Below are positions 8,172-16,726 of a stretch of 21,246 bases of DNA, piece after piece. The translations under genes were made by a program, and so were the position numbers. The notes beneath the pieces are model-generated. The model had not been told where the DNA came from. It made no database searches and saw nothing but the letters and a program-made list of their open reading frames with translations. The DNA lies in contig JAGKWS010000069.1 in the NCBI GenBank assembly GCA_021151685.1, positions 1 to 21,246 of the forward strand, in the 5' to 3' direction. Position 1 is the first letter of the stretch; each line of letters begins with the position of its first letter. The DNA is from Chitinophagaceae bacterium (GTDB lineage: Bacteria; Bacteroidota; Bacteroidia; Chitinophagales; Chitinophagaceae).

Positions 8172-8927
8172 ATGTTCCATTGCATCATAGTAGACGACGA
8201 ACCCAAGGCCCGCATACTGCTGCGCAATATGCTGGCCGAAACCGATGACACCATTCGGGTATTGGCCGAATGCGAAGATTTGGCTTCGTGTGTGCGTGCC
8301 ATCAGGCACCACAAGCCGCATGTGGTTTTTTTGGACATAGAAATGCCCGGCAACAGTGGTATAGAAATCCTCAACTTCTTTGAAGAGAGCGAAATTGATT
8401 TCCGCATTGTATTTACTACCGGGTATAGCGAGTATGCCCTGCAGGCATTTCGCCTGTCGGCAATAGACTACCTGCTGAAGCCCATCAACCCATTGGAGCT
8501 GGCCAATACCGTAGAGCGTATTCAAAAAGACATAAGCAGCACACCCGGAGCCTACAATGCGCTGTATCAAAACCTGTCGGTATCGCGCGATGCAGGCGAT
8601 AAATGTATGCTCATCAACCTGAGTAATGCTACCCGCTTTGTGAAGCTGCGCGACATCATTATGCTGCGTGCCGATGGGTCTTATACCGAGTTTTATATGA
8701 AGGGGGGCGAAAAACTGCTGGCCAGCAAAAACCTGAAACTGTTTGAAGAACGGCTGGCCGGCAGTAGCCAGTTTTTCCGTAGCCACAAGTCGTTCATCAT
8801 TAACCTGCGTTATGTGCGCGAGTGCAACCGCAGCGAGGGTACTGTGTGGTTGGAGGGCGATTACGAGGCGTTTTTGAGTGGGGAAAAATATGATACGTTG
8901 GTCAGTAAAATGGAGTTGCTTACCTGA
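8172..8927 (+). CDS. LytTR-family response regulator
   Basis: A cytoplasmic two-component response regulator of 251 residues in the LytR/AlgR class. The receiver domain (about 1-120) has the acidic pocket Asp8/Asp9, the phosphoacceptor Asp55 in FLDIEMPG, Thr82/Thr83, and Lys103 in LLKPI. A LytTR DNA-binding domain follows (about 145-250: FVKLRDIIMLRADGSYTEF, then FFRSHKSFIINLRYV). The stop overlaps the ATG of the kinase gene by one base (TGATG), so the two are translationally coupled and almost certainly partners. Target genes are unknown. Confidence 0.93.
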   Translation: MFHCIIVDDEPKARILLRNMLAETDDTIRVLAECEDLASCVRAIRHHKPHVVFLDIEMPGNSGIEILNFFEESEIDFRIVFTTGYSEYALQAFRLSAIDYLLKPINPLELANTVERIQKDISSTPGAYNALYQNLSVSRDAGDKCMLINLSNATRFVKLRDIIMLRADGSYTEFYMKGGEKLLASKNLKLFEERLAGSSQFFRSHKSFIINLRYVRECNRSEGTVWLEGDYEAFLSGEKYDTLVSKMELLT

Positions 8928-11770
8928 TGCGGCAATACTGGTGTGCCATATGGTGTGTGTTGCTGCTGCTGTGTGCGGCAACCGGCCGGGCACAGCAACA
9001 ACCCCGGCACTACCAGTATAAAAGTGCCAATGGGCTACAGAGCAACACGGTATACAATGTACACCGTGCGCGCAATAGTTTGGTGTACATAGCTCATGAG
9101 CTGGGGCTTAGCTCTTTTGACGGGCAGAATTTTATCAACTACCCCAATTTGCACCAGCCCAATTGCGAGCTTACCAACATAATAGAAACCAACAATGGAC
9201 GCATCTTTTGCAAGTCTTTTGCCAATAACCTGTACGAGCTGCGCGGGCAACACTTGCATTTTGTGGGCCATTTCCCTACGGGTACCGGGTATCAACCAGT
9301 TGGTGCCTACAAGCAATATATAATGAATGTGACCAGCGACACACTGGCTATATGGAACACAACCCAAAACACCACTGTTTGCCGCAAACTACAATACCGG
9401 CAAGGCCCCACTGCTGGCAAAGTTGTTTACGCAGCTGGCTACAGCAGAAACCATAGCTACTATACCATACTGGTAAACGACAAGCTGGAGGTAAGCTACG
9501 TAGATTCTGGCAGGTATCCTATGTATGTTTGGCACTCGGGCAATGGAGAGGTTTTTGGTACAAAGGGCAAATCGGTTAAAGGCATTGTAAGACTTTCTAC
9601 CGGCGAAACCCTCAATACCAACGCTGCCGAAGATGCCGCAGTAAACTTTATATCCTGCTCTGAACATTATATATGGATATGTACCAACAATGGGGTGTAT
9701 TACCGGCCCCGTAACGGACGGGGCCTACCCATGCAGCATATACTGGCTGGCTACAACACTACTGCCGTAGCCGAGGTAAATGGTAAGGGTGCCGTTGTAA
9801 GCACTCTGGGCAATGGCATCTTGTACATACCTTGTTTCGATGTATTGAAGTATACGGGCTTGCCCGCGCCTGTAACGGTAATGAATGGTACCGCCAACCA
9901 ACTGCTGCTGGGTTGTAGCGACGGGTCTTTGGTAACAATAAACAAAGCCGATGCCACCCAAAAGACGATACAAAAAGAAGGAACACAACCTGTTTCGTTC
10001 CTATTTAGCGAAGAAGGCAAAGTACTTATAGAGCGAAATGGCACGCTGAATGGGCACACCTTTATAGCATCGTTGAAGGACTACTGCCCGGTGCCGGGGG
10101 GCTACATTTTTTCGTCGGCCAATGGCCTGTACTTTTACCATAGCAACAACGAACCCTCGTGGCTACGCAGGTTTTGTGGCAAGATGCTGACCACCAATCT
10201 TTACGAAACAGTCTTTCAGCAGGGGTACACATCGCGGTTGTGCTACGACAATACCCAACAAGTTTTGTATTTTATACAAAATGGCATTATCCACTACATA
10301 GATAGCACCCTTACCACCCCCCGACAGTTGTTGGTGCCACCGTGTGTACTGCGCGACATAGGCATATACCGCAACCAGCTGTACATTGCTACAAAGGACA
10401 AGGGACTGCTGGTACAACAAAATGGCCGCTTTGTACCGGTAATACTAACTGGGGGCACACTGGCGGGCAGCATACTATACCAGATATGTGTGTGGAAAGA
10501 CGAAATGTGGTTGTTGGGCGAAGATGCCATATCTGTAGTGAATGGCAACAAATTGCAGCAATTTGGCCGAAACATAGGCATTAACTCGCCAGATATTCGC
10601 AACTTTTATATAGACAGTACCGATGTGTACCTGATAGAAGGGAGCGATGTAACCCGTTTTCCGAAGAATATACTGCTGACGCAGGCACAACACCCCTTTT
10701 TTCTGCTACATGGCGTGTATTGCGATACGCTGCCACTGCAGCCCGGCCACAAACTGGAGCCAGAGCAAAATCACATACGCATACGGTACTCTCTGGTGTC
10801 ATTGGCTGCCAGTGGCCAGGTAAAAGCCGCCTACAGCATAAACGGTGGTAAGAAGATACTACTATCTCCCAACAGCAACCTGCTGGAGCTGAACTATCTG
10901 GAGCCGGGCAACTACAACATTGCCTTCTACACCTATGTGCAAGAGCAGTACACACAGGTGGGCAGTTTTGCTTTTCGCATAGTGCCGCACTTCTACAACA
11001 CACCGGGCTTTTGGGTGCTGCTGTTGCTGCCGGCAGGTGGGTTGTATTACTGGTATAACCGCAAGCGCATAGCACGCATACGCACCGGATACGAACAGCA
11101 ACGAGCCCGCATGATGCTGGAGCGCGAGCTGGACAAAAGCCTGCTGACCAGTATACGGGCGCAAATGAACCCGCACTTCCTCTTTAATGCGCTGAACACC
11201 ATACAGAGCTATGTGTACATGAACGATAAGCGGAGTGCAGGCATATACATCAGCAAGTTTAGCGACCTTACCCGCCGCATACTGGATCACAGCAGCCGCG
11301 ACACCATATCGCTGGCCGAGGAGCTGAATGCGCTAACACTGTATCTGGAACTGGAAGCTATGCGCTTTGAGGGAATATTGGAGTACCATATAGACACTGA
11401 TGAGCGCATTAATACCAACGAGCAAACGCTGCCCCCCATGTTGCTGCAACCCTATGTAGAAAACGCCATCAGACATGGTTTGTTTCACCGCCGGCAAAAT
11501 CGCCAATTGTACATCAGGTTCATACATACCGAAACGGGCATACGTATAGAGATTGAAGATAATGGCATAGGCCGCAAGAAAAGCGAAGAGCTGAACCGGC
11601 AAAGGATGAAAACCCACCAATCTTTTTCGATGCAGGCCAACCGTAAGCGGGTAGATATTTTGCGCCAGCAGCAACCCGGCATACAGCTTGCCATTATAGA
11701 CCTGTACACCCCGCTGCAAGAGCCCGCAGGCACCCGTGTGGTAATAGAGCTGCCCCGCACCATACGCTGA
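8927..11770 (+). CDS. LytS-like sensor histidine kinase with a periplasmic beta-propeller
   Basis: An inner-membrane sensor kinase of 947 residues. A signal peptide or N-terminal anchor covers residues 1-22. A long periplasmic region (about 25-600) has repeated short motifs such as IWICTNNGVYYRP and LYIATKDKGLLVQQNG, typical of two-component beta-propellers. A Y_Y_Y-like beta-sandwich covers about 610-690. One transmembrane helix lies near 696-712 and is followed by a coiled linker. The cytoplasmic part is a His_kinase (LytS/YehU) domain with the phosphoacceptor His750 in QMNPHFLFNALNTIQSY, then a HATPase domain with the N box ENAIRHG (Asn846) and DNGIG (878-882). It should phosphorylate the upstream LytTR regulator. 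The sensed ligand is unknown; this architecture in Bacteroidota often monitors polysaccharides or envelope state. Confidence 0.92.
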   Translation: MRQYWCAIWCVLLLLCAATGRAQQQPRHYQYKSANGLQSNTVYNVHRARNSLVYIAHELGLSSFDGQNFINYPNLHQPNCELTNIIETNNGRIFCKSFANNLYELRGQHLHFVGHFPTGTGYQPVGAYKQYIMNVTSDTLAIWNTTQNTTVCRKLQYRQGPTAGKVVYAAGYSRNHSYYTILVNDKLEVSYVDSGRYPMYVWHSGNGEVFGTKGKSVKGIVRLSTGETLNTNAAEDAAVNFISCSEHYIWICTNNGVYYRPRNGRGLPMQHILAGYNTTAVAEVNGKGAVVSTLGNGILYIPCFDVLKYTGLPAPVTVMNGTANQLLLGCSDGSLVTINKADATQKTIQKEGTQPVSFLFSEEGKVLIERNGTLNGHTFIASLKDYCPVPGGYIFSSANGLYFYHSNNEPSWLRRFCGKMLTTNLYETVFQQGYTSRLCYDNTQQVLYFIQNGIIHYIDSTLTTPRQLLVPPCVLRDIGIYRNQLYIATKDKGLLVQQNGRFVPVILTGGTLAGSILYQICVWKDEMWLLGEDAISVVNGNKLQQFGRNIGINSPDIRNFYIDSTDVYLIEGSDVTRFPKNILLTQAQHPFFLLHGVYCDTLPLQPGHKLEPEQNHIRIRYSLVSLAASGQVKAAYSINGGKKILLSPNSNLLELNYLEPGNYNIAFYTYVQEQYTQVGSFAFRIVPHFYNTPGFWVLLLLPAGGLYYWYNRKRIARIRTGYEQQRARMMLERELDKSLLTSIRAQMNPHFLFNALNTIQSYVYMNDKRSAGIYISKFSDLTRRILDHSSRDTISLAEELNALTLYLELEAMRFEGILEYHIDTDERINTNEQTLPPMLLQPYVENAIRHGLFHRRQNRQLYIRFIHTETGIRIEIEDNGIGRKKSEELNRQRMKTHQSFSMQANRKRVDILRQQQPGIQLAIIDLYTPLQEPAGTRVVIELPRTIR

Positions 11771-11887
11771 TGATAGCCATAGTTGGTAAAATATACTGGA
11801 ATGTACATCAACTAACTTGATGGTTTGGTGAACCGGGCCGCAACCATTTATATGTGCCCGATACCTTCGACAAAAAATTGACAAGGT

Positions 11888-13417
11888 ATGAAACCATCTT
11901 TCTACACATTAACAACCGCACTGCTGCTGGGTACACTGGGAGCAACTGCACAGGTCTATCATTACGATTTTGATAGTTCGTTTGCACTCACGGGCATCCG
12001 CAAATTCAGTGCGGGTAGCAACCATGCCGAGGCACTGTCTGGTTATCTGCTCAATGATGGCAAATCTTACGTGGCCAGCACAGTAACCGATGCTATAGGC
12101 AACCCCGCATTATCTATAGGTGCCCGTCTTAAAGCGAATGGTGATTTCGACAGTACGCTTTGCGGTTCTTATTGCAGCAGCGGCACCCCACAAGATGCGC
12201 GCGCTACAGGCATCTACCAGTTGGGCACCAGCCCCGATTACAAATATTATTTCTCTTCTACAGGCTTTGGAGGCAATGTACTGTTTAGCGGTGCTACCAC
12301 CTTCGACGACCAGACATACTCTACTTCCTACACTATTTGTGTAGCATCGGCACAGATGAACGATAGTATAGTACTTGGTGGCGGCGTAGAGTCGGGCGAT
12401 GGCATTATACTGTGCTATAAGGCAAACCCAGTTGGTGCGGGCTATGCGGGGGCTACAGGCATCATTACGGGGGCTACCTACCCTCATGGTGGTATTGTGG
12501 CACCATTTATGCCGTCTATTACCACTGTTGGTGTAGCGCACCTTGCAGTGCAAAGTACCGGCAAAATACTATCGGCAGGTCATGTAAACTATACCTCTGG
12601 CACCGACTCTACTGCTTATATATGCAGGTTCAAAGCCAATACCCTTTCTTTAGACAGTACCTTTGGCACCTATGGCATTGTGTACATTGGTGCACCATCT
12701 ACTACACCTGCCACAATTAATGCTATGTATGTAGCACCCGATAACCGTGTGTATGTACACTACAAAGAGCAGGGTAGCAGCAACACCTACCTGATGGCAC
12801 TGAATGCCGATGGTACCTACTACACCGCCTTTGGTACCAGCGGACAGGTAAATACAGGTACTACCCGCATCAATAAGATGAAGATGGTGGGTGGCAAGCT
12901 GATATGCGGGCTGCAAGGCGCACCGGGCAACGATGTGGCTTGGTCTTATAATGCCGATGGTACTGCCGATACGTCTTTCCACGCCGGTACCAACGCACTG
13001 AGCCTGGGTAGCTATGTAAGTGGCGGCAGCAATTTTGTTGTGAATGACATATCGGCCAATGCAGCTGGCGATATACTGCTGGCGGGCCGTTTTGACAATG
13101 CTACCCCCAAGCGCGAGGGTATGGTGGTGAAGCTGGTAAAAAAGCTGCGCTATATACCCGGCCCTACCGGCGTAGCAGCAGCCTACAGCAAAGACCTGAG
13201 CCTGTACCCCAACCCCGCCAGTACGCTGCTGTATGTAGACGTACCCGGTAATGATGCTGCACAGGTGCGCATTGCCGCAGTAGATGGGGCACTGGTATTG
13301 TCTGAGACCGTGAGCGCGGGCCAGCCACTATCTATAAGCACACTGGCACCCGGTATGTACTTTGTACACCTGACCAGCGGCGGCAATACCTACACCGCAC
13401 GCTTTGTGAAACAATAA
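11888..13417 (+). CDS. Secreted delta-60-type repeat protein with T9SS sorting domain
   Basis: A 509-residue cell-surface or secreted protein. It has a Sec signal peptide (residues 1-22, ending GATAQ). The middle contains units of the form 'LDSTFGTYGIV', 'NADGTYYTAFGTSGQV' and 'NADGTADTSFHAG', matching the delta-60 repeat (DUF5122-like), which probably forms a beta-propeller. The last 73 residues are a type A type-IX-secretion sorting domain: LYPNPAS near residue 439, then LAPGMYFVHLTSGG and the C-terminal ARFVKQ. The protein should cross the outer membrane through T9SS. A weak -7-like TACCTTCG lies at 11862-11869. It lies 117 nt after the kinase gene, so control by that two-component pair is conceivable but unproven. 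No enzymatic motif is seen. Confidence 0.88.
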   Translation: MKPSFYTLTTALLLGTLGATAQVYHYDFDSSFALTGIRKFSAGSNHAEALSGYLLNDGKSYVASTVTDAIGNPALSIGARLKANGDFDSTLCGSYCSSGTPQDARATGIYQLGTSPDYKYYFSSTGFGGNVLFSGATTFDDQTYSTSYTICVASAQMNDSIVLGGGVESGDGIILCYKANPVGAGYAGATGIITGATYPHGGIVAPFMPSITTVGVAHLAVQSTGKILSAGHVNYTSGTDSTAYICRFKANTLSLDSTFGTYGIVYIGAPSTTPATINAMYVAPDNRVYVHYKEQGSSNTYLMALNADGTYYTAFGTSGQVNTGTTRINKMKMVGGKLICGLQGAPGNDVAWSYNADGTADTSFHAGTNALSLGSYVSGGSNFVVNDISANAAGDILLAGRFDNATPKREGMVVKLVKKLRYIPGPTGVAAAYSKDLSLYPNPASTLLYVDVPGNDAAQVRIAAVDGALVLSETVSAGQPLSISTLAPGMYFVHLTSGGNTYTARFVKQ

Positions 13418-13505
13418 TATGGATTACGCCGATATGCAAACATCTTAGTATACCCATGCCACATGGTCATGTCGTGAGACCGCTATAAATTGTGGCATTC
13501 AGTTT

Positions 13506-13540
13506 CCCCGTTACAAACAGTTTTTGTAACGGGGATTTTT
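13506..13540 (+). terminator. Intrinsic terminator after the T9SS protein gene
   Basis: A perfect 12-bp stem, with CCCCGTTACAAA at 13506-13517 and its reverse complement at 13523-13534, has a 5-nt loop and is followed by ATTTTT. It sits 89 nt downstream of the stop codon at 13417 and isolates that gene from the NAD operon. Confidence 0.85.
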
Positions 13541-13635
13541 ATGTGGTGCATAGGGCTGGTCATTTTGCTAATAAAGAACTTTCATACTACACAAGCAACA
13601 AACCATAAACAGGCTCTGAAAAGTAGCCATCATTA

Positions 13636-13667
13636 TTTGGTAGTGTCAATGTCGTGTATTTACTTTG
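13636..13667 (+). promoter_or_regulatory. Promoter of the nrtR-nadV-prs operon
   Basis: TTTG (13636-13639) is followed after 20 nt by TTACTTTG (13660-13667), a one-mismatch fit to the Bacteroidota TTTG / TAnnTTTG promoter. Transcription would start near 13672-13675, about 32 nt before the nrtR ATG. Confidence 0.6.
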
Positions 13668-13686
13668 TGTAATAATTACACAAAGT
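13662..13686. promoter_or_regulatory. Perfect 25-bp palindrome, probable NrtR operator
   Basis: The arm ACTTTGTGTAAT (13662-13673) is mirrored exactly at 13675-13686 around a single central A. It covers the -7 element and the expected transcription start of the operon that encodes the NrtR-like regulator, so bound protein would block initiation. The position and symmetry fit autoregulation by a dimeric winged-helix repressor. Binding has not been shown. Confidence 0.75.
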
Positions 13687-13705
13687 GGTTGACAAAACAG
13701 ATAGT

Positions 13706-14383
13706 ATGTATCAAAACCCGGCCCTTACCGCCGACTTGGTGGTGTTTGGATATCAGCAAGGTCAGTTGAGTGTATTGCTGCTGAACAGAAAAGAACAGCC
13801 CTTTATCAATGAATGGACTTTGCCCGGTGGTTTTGTGGCATTGAATCATACATTGCAGCAAACATGCCAACGAGTGCTGCGCGAAAAACTGGGGATAGAT
13901 AGCCTGTATCTGGCGCAGGTATATACTTTCGACCAGCCGGGCCGCGACCCGCGTGGCCATGTGGTATCGGTAGCGTACTATTCGCTGGTGAACCCGGCCA
14001 CAGTGCATATTACTACCGGAAAGATGGCCAATGATGTGCGCTGGTTTCCGGTAAGGGAACTACCTGCGCTCGCATTTGACCACGCCCACATTTTTCAGGT
14101 AGCATTACAACGCCTGCGCAACCAGATACAATACCAACCTGTGGGTTTCCAACTGCTGGATGAGTTATTTACCATGCCCGAGTTGCATGCGCTGTACGAA
14201 TGCATACTGGCTACTAAAATAGACAGGCGCAATTTTGCCCGCAAGGTGCAGGATGCAGGGTTGGTAGTACCCACCGGCGAACGCCGCGAGGGTGTACGCA
14301 ATCGCTTGCCCGAATTGTTCCGCTTCAATCAATCGCTTATTCATTCTACGTTTCACCTCAATATTACTCCCAATGAACATTAG
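13706..14383 (+). CDS. nrtR: NrtR-type Nudix-related transcriptional repressor of NAD metabolism
   Basis: A 225-residue regulator with an N-terminal Nudix domain (about 6-140) and a C-terminal winged-helix domain (about 145-215; MPELHALYECILATKIDRRNFARKV is the typical NrtR helix region). NrtR proteins usually sense ADP-ribose or a related NAD derivative and release DNA when it is bound. The Nudix box at 42-64 is degenerate: GX5E has His48 for Glu, the REUXEE part reads R56-V57-L58-R59-E60-K61, and only Arg56, Glu60 and Gly63 remain. Hydrolase activity is therefore probably lost, as expected of a sensor. The ATG at 13706 is preferred over the in-frame GTG at 13685, which lies inside the palindrome. 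The gene overlaps nadV by 11 nt, and the operon context strongly supports the call. Confidence 0.88.
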   Translation: MYQNPALTADLVVFGYQQGQLSVLLLNRKEQPFINEWTLPGGFVALNHTLQQTCQRVLREKLGIDSLYLAQVYTFDQPGRDPRGHVVSVAYYSLVNPATVHITTGKMANDVRWFPVRELPALAFDHAHIFQVALQRLRNQIQYQPVGFQLLDELFTMPELHALYECILATKIDRRNFARKVQDAGLVVPTGERREGVRNRLPELFRFNQSLIHSTFHLNITPNEH

Positions 14384-15857
14384 TCCCATATTGCTGAAGG
14401 ATGGCTACAAAGTAGGCCACAAGTTCCAGTACCCCGAAGGCACCACATTGGTATACTCTAACCTTACGCCCCGCAAATCGCGCGATGGGGCTATGGATGC
14501 CATTGTATTCTTTGGGCTGCAGTATTTTGTAAAAGAATACCTGATGCACCAGTTTGAGGAGCACTTCTTTTCCCGCCCCCTACAGGAGGTTCTTGCCGCT
14601 TACAAGCAACGTATGGACAACTATCTGGGTAAGGATAGCGTACCTACCGACCACATAGCCGCACTGCACCAGCTGGGCTACCTGCCACTACACATAAAGG
14701 CCCTACCCGAGGGTAGTCTGGTACCCATGAAGGTGCCGGTATTTACCATCTGCAATACGCGTCCCGAGTTCTTTTGGCTCACCAATATGCTGGAGACATT
14801 GCTCAGTGCCATCATCTGGAAGCCGTGTACCTCTGCCACCACAGCCTTCCGCTACCTGCGCACCTTTACACAGTACGCACAACATACGGTGGGTAGCGAC
14901 CATTCTTTTGTACCGTGGCAGGGGCACGATTTCTCATTCAGGGGTATGGGTGGTATAGAAGATGCTGTGATGAGTGGTGCCGCCCATCTGCTGTCATTTG
15001 CCGGTACCGATACCATACCCGCTATAGATTTTCTGGAGCAATACTATAATGCCAATGCTACACAAGAGTTGGTTGGGGGCTCTGTACCTGCCACCGAGCA
15101 TAGTGTAATGTGTATGGGTGGCGAAGACGATGAGCTGGGCACCTTTCGCCGACTGATAGATGAGGTGTACCCTACGGGTATAGTGTCTATTGTAAGCGAC
15201 ACTTGGGACTTCTGGCAGGTGATTACCGAATTTTTGCCTGCACTGAAGAACGACATACTGAACCGCAATGGCAAGGTGGTGATACGGCCCGATAGTGGCG
15301 ACCCGGTGAAGATAGTAGTGGGCGATCCCGATGCCAAACCCGGCAGCCCCGAACACAAAGGAGCCATAGCATGCATGTGGGAAACGTTTGGCGGCACCAT
15401 AACCCCGCAGGGTTACAAGCTGCTGGATGCGCACATAGGGCTAATATATGGCGATGGCATAACCCCCGAACGACAACTGGCCATACTGGAAGGCCTGAAA
15501 CAAAAAGGCTTTGCCAGCTACAATGTGGTGCTGGGCCTTGGGTCATTTACCTACGAGTATGTAACCCGCGACACATTTGGCTTTGCAATGAAGGCTACCT
15601 ATGGCGAGGTAAACGGGGTGGGTAAGGAAATATACAAAGACCCGAAGACAGATGATGGCACCAAAAAATCGGCCCGCGGCTTGTTGCAGGTATATAGAGA
15701 CAATACCGGGCGGCTGGCACTGAAAGACCAATGTACATGGCAAGAAGAAGCCGCAGGCGAACTGAAAACAGTGTACCTTGATGGCCAATTGATGGTAGAC
15801 GATAGTTTGGCCACCATCAGGCAGCGCATACACAACCACCTGATGCAGGACGCATAA
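14373..15857 (+). CDS. nadV: Nicotinamide phosphoribosyltransferase (NAMPT)
   Basis: Converts nicotinamide and PRPP to nicotinamide mononucleotide and diphosphate, the first step of the short, deamidation-free NAD salvage route. The 494-residue length matches bacterial NadV and human NAMPT. Visible landmarks: KDGYKVGHKFQYPEGT near the start, LTPRKS (31-36), FAGTDTIPA with Asp213 (nicotinamide-site Asp, human Asp219), PATEHSVM with the phosphorylated catalytic His243 (human His247), RPDSGDP with Arg305 and Asp307 (PRPP ribose site), and LGLGSFTYEYVTRDTFGFAMKAT near 387-409. It begins inside the end of nrtR (11-nt overlap), and 12 nt separate it from the PRPP synthetase gene. No NMN adenylyltransferase gene is in the window, so the second step must be encoded elsewhere. 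Confidence 0.96.
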   Translation: MNISPILLKDGYKVGHKFQYPEGTTLVYSNLTPRKSRDGAMDAIVFFGLQYFVKEYLMHQFEEHFFSRPLQEVLAAYKQRMDNYLGKDSVPTDHIAALHQLGYLPLHIKALPEGSLVPMKVPVFTICNTRPEFFWLTNMLETLLSAIIWKPCTSATTAFRYLRTFTQYAQHTVGSDHSFVPWQGHDFSFRGMGGIEDAVMSGAAHLLSFAGTDTIPAIDFLEQYYNANATQELVGGSVPATEHSVMCMGGEDDELGTFRRLIDEVYPTGIVSIVSDTWDFWQVITEFLPALKNDILNRNGKVVIRPDSGDPVKIVVGDPDAKPGSPEHKGAIACMWETFGGTITPQGYKLLDAHIGLIYGDGITPERQLAILEGLKQKGFASYNVVLGLGSFTYEYVTRDTFGFAMKATYGEVNGVGKEIYKDPKTDDGTKKSARGLLQVYRDNTGRLALKDQCTWQEEAAGELKTVYLDGQLMVDDSLATIRQRIHNHLMQDA

Positions 15858-15869
15858 AACACATACGCA

Positions 15870-16724
15870 ATGAACACAATACACCTCATAGACCCCAAAA
15901 GGTCGGTAGTTGGGTACCAAATACTCACATTTCCGGACGGGCAGCCACACATAAAATTAGTACCCGATACTATGGCCGCACTGAGCAGGAATGAGCCACT
16001 GCATATAGTGTCCCGTATAACCGATACAACCTCGCTACTGATAATACTACTGGCCAATGATGTACTGAAGCGGGAAGGATTCTTCAGCATACACCTACAC
16101 ATCACTTATCTGTTGGGTGCCCGTATGGATAGGGTGATGGCACCGGGCGAACCATTTTCGCTACAGGTAGTGGCTGGCATCATCAACAGTGCGGGTTTTG
16201 CTACTGTACACATTCTGGACCCTCACTCGCCCGTAGCCACCTCGCTGATAGAGCGTAGTGTTGCGGTAAACAATCATCACTTTGTTGCCGATGCCATTAA
16301 CCATTATATAGCACAATACCGGCCTGAGAAATACAGCATCGTATCGCCTGATGCCGGTGCCGCCCGCAAGATAGGCGAGTTGGCCATGCACCTTGGTAGT
16401 GTGCCGGTAGTACATTGCACCAAGGTGCGCAACCCTACCACAGGCGCGCTCAGTGGCTTTGCCACAGATGCTACCGACCTTGGCGGGCAAACCTGCATTA
16501 TAGTAGACGATATATGCGATGGAGGTGGCACATTTGCCGGCACAGCGGCCACGCTGCGGCAGGCAGGAGCGGGCAAGGTGGTACTGGTAGTTACGCACGG
16601 CATCTTTAGCAAGGGCATACAAATACCCGATGTTGATGCGGTATACTGTACCAGCTCTTACCGGCAGGTAGATGGCATACACTGTATGGATGTGTGTAAG
16701 TACCTGCCATACATGGGTAGGTAG
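15870..16724 (+). CDS. prs: Divergent ribose-phosphate pyrophosphokinase (PRPP synthetase)
   Basis: Makes PRPP from ribose 5-phosphate and ATP, here presumably for NadV. At 284 residues it is shorter than the housekeeping enzyme (about 310), mainly at the N-terminus. Landmarks: FPDGQ (21-25, canonical FSDGE), YLLGARMDR (80-88, canonical YFGYARQDR), EPFSLQVVAGIINSAG (94-109), DPHS with His119, the flexible-loop pair Lys185/Arg187, and the PRPP loop VDDICDGGGTF (212-222, canonical VDDxxDTGGT). The key catalytic positions are kept, so it is probably active. Its divergence suggests a dedicated paralogue rather than the general-metabolism copy. It is the last gene of the operon; its stop is 2 nt from the stop of the convergent gene. 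Confidence 0.87.
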   Translation: MNTIHLIDPKRSVVGYQILTFPDGQPHIKLVPDTMAALSRNEPLHIVSRITDTTSLLIILLANDVLKREGFFSIHLHITYLLGARMDRVMAPGEPFSLQVVAGIINSAGFATVHILDPHSPVATSLIERSVAVNNHHFVADAINHYIAQYRPEKYSIVSPDAGAARKIGELAMHLGSVPVVHCTKVRNPTTGALSGFATDATDLGGQTCIIVDDICDGGGTFAGTAATLRQAGAGKVVLVVTHGIFSKGIQIPDVDAVYCTSSYRQVDGIHCMDVCKYLPYMGR

Positions 16725-16726
16725 TA

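Noticed and set aside
13490..13672. 60-codon open frame between the T9SS gene and nrtR
   Set aside because: It runs through a strong intrinsic terminator and into the operon's promoter and palindrome.
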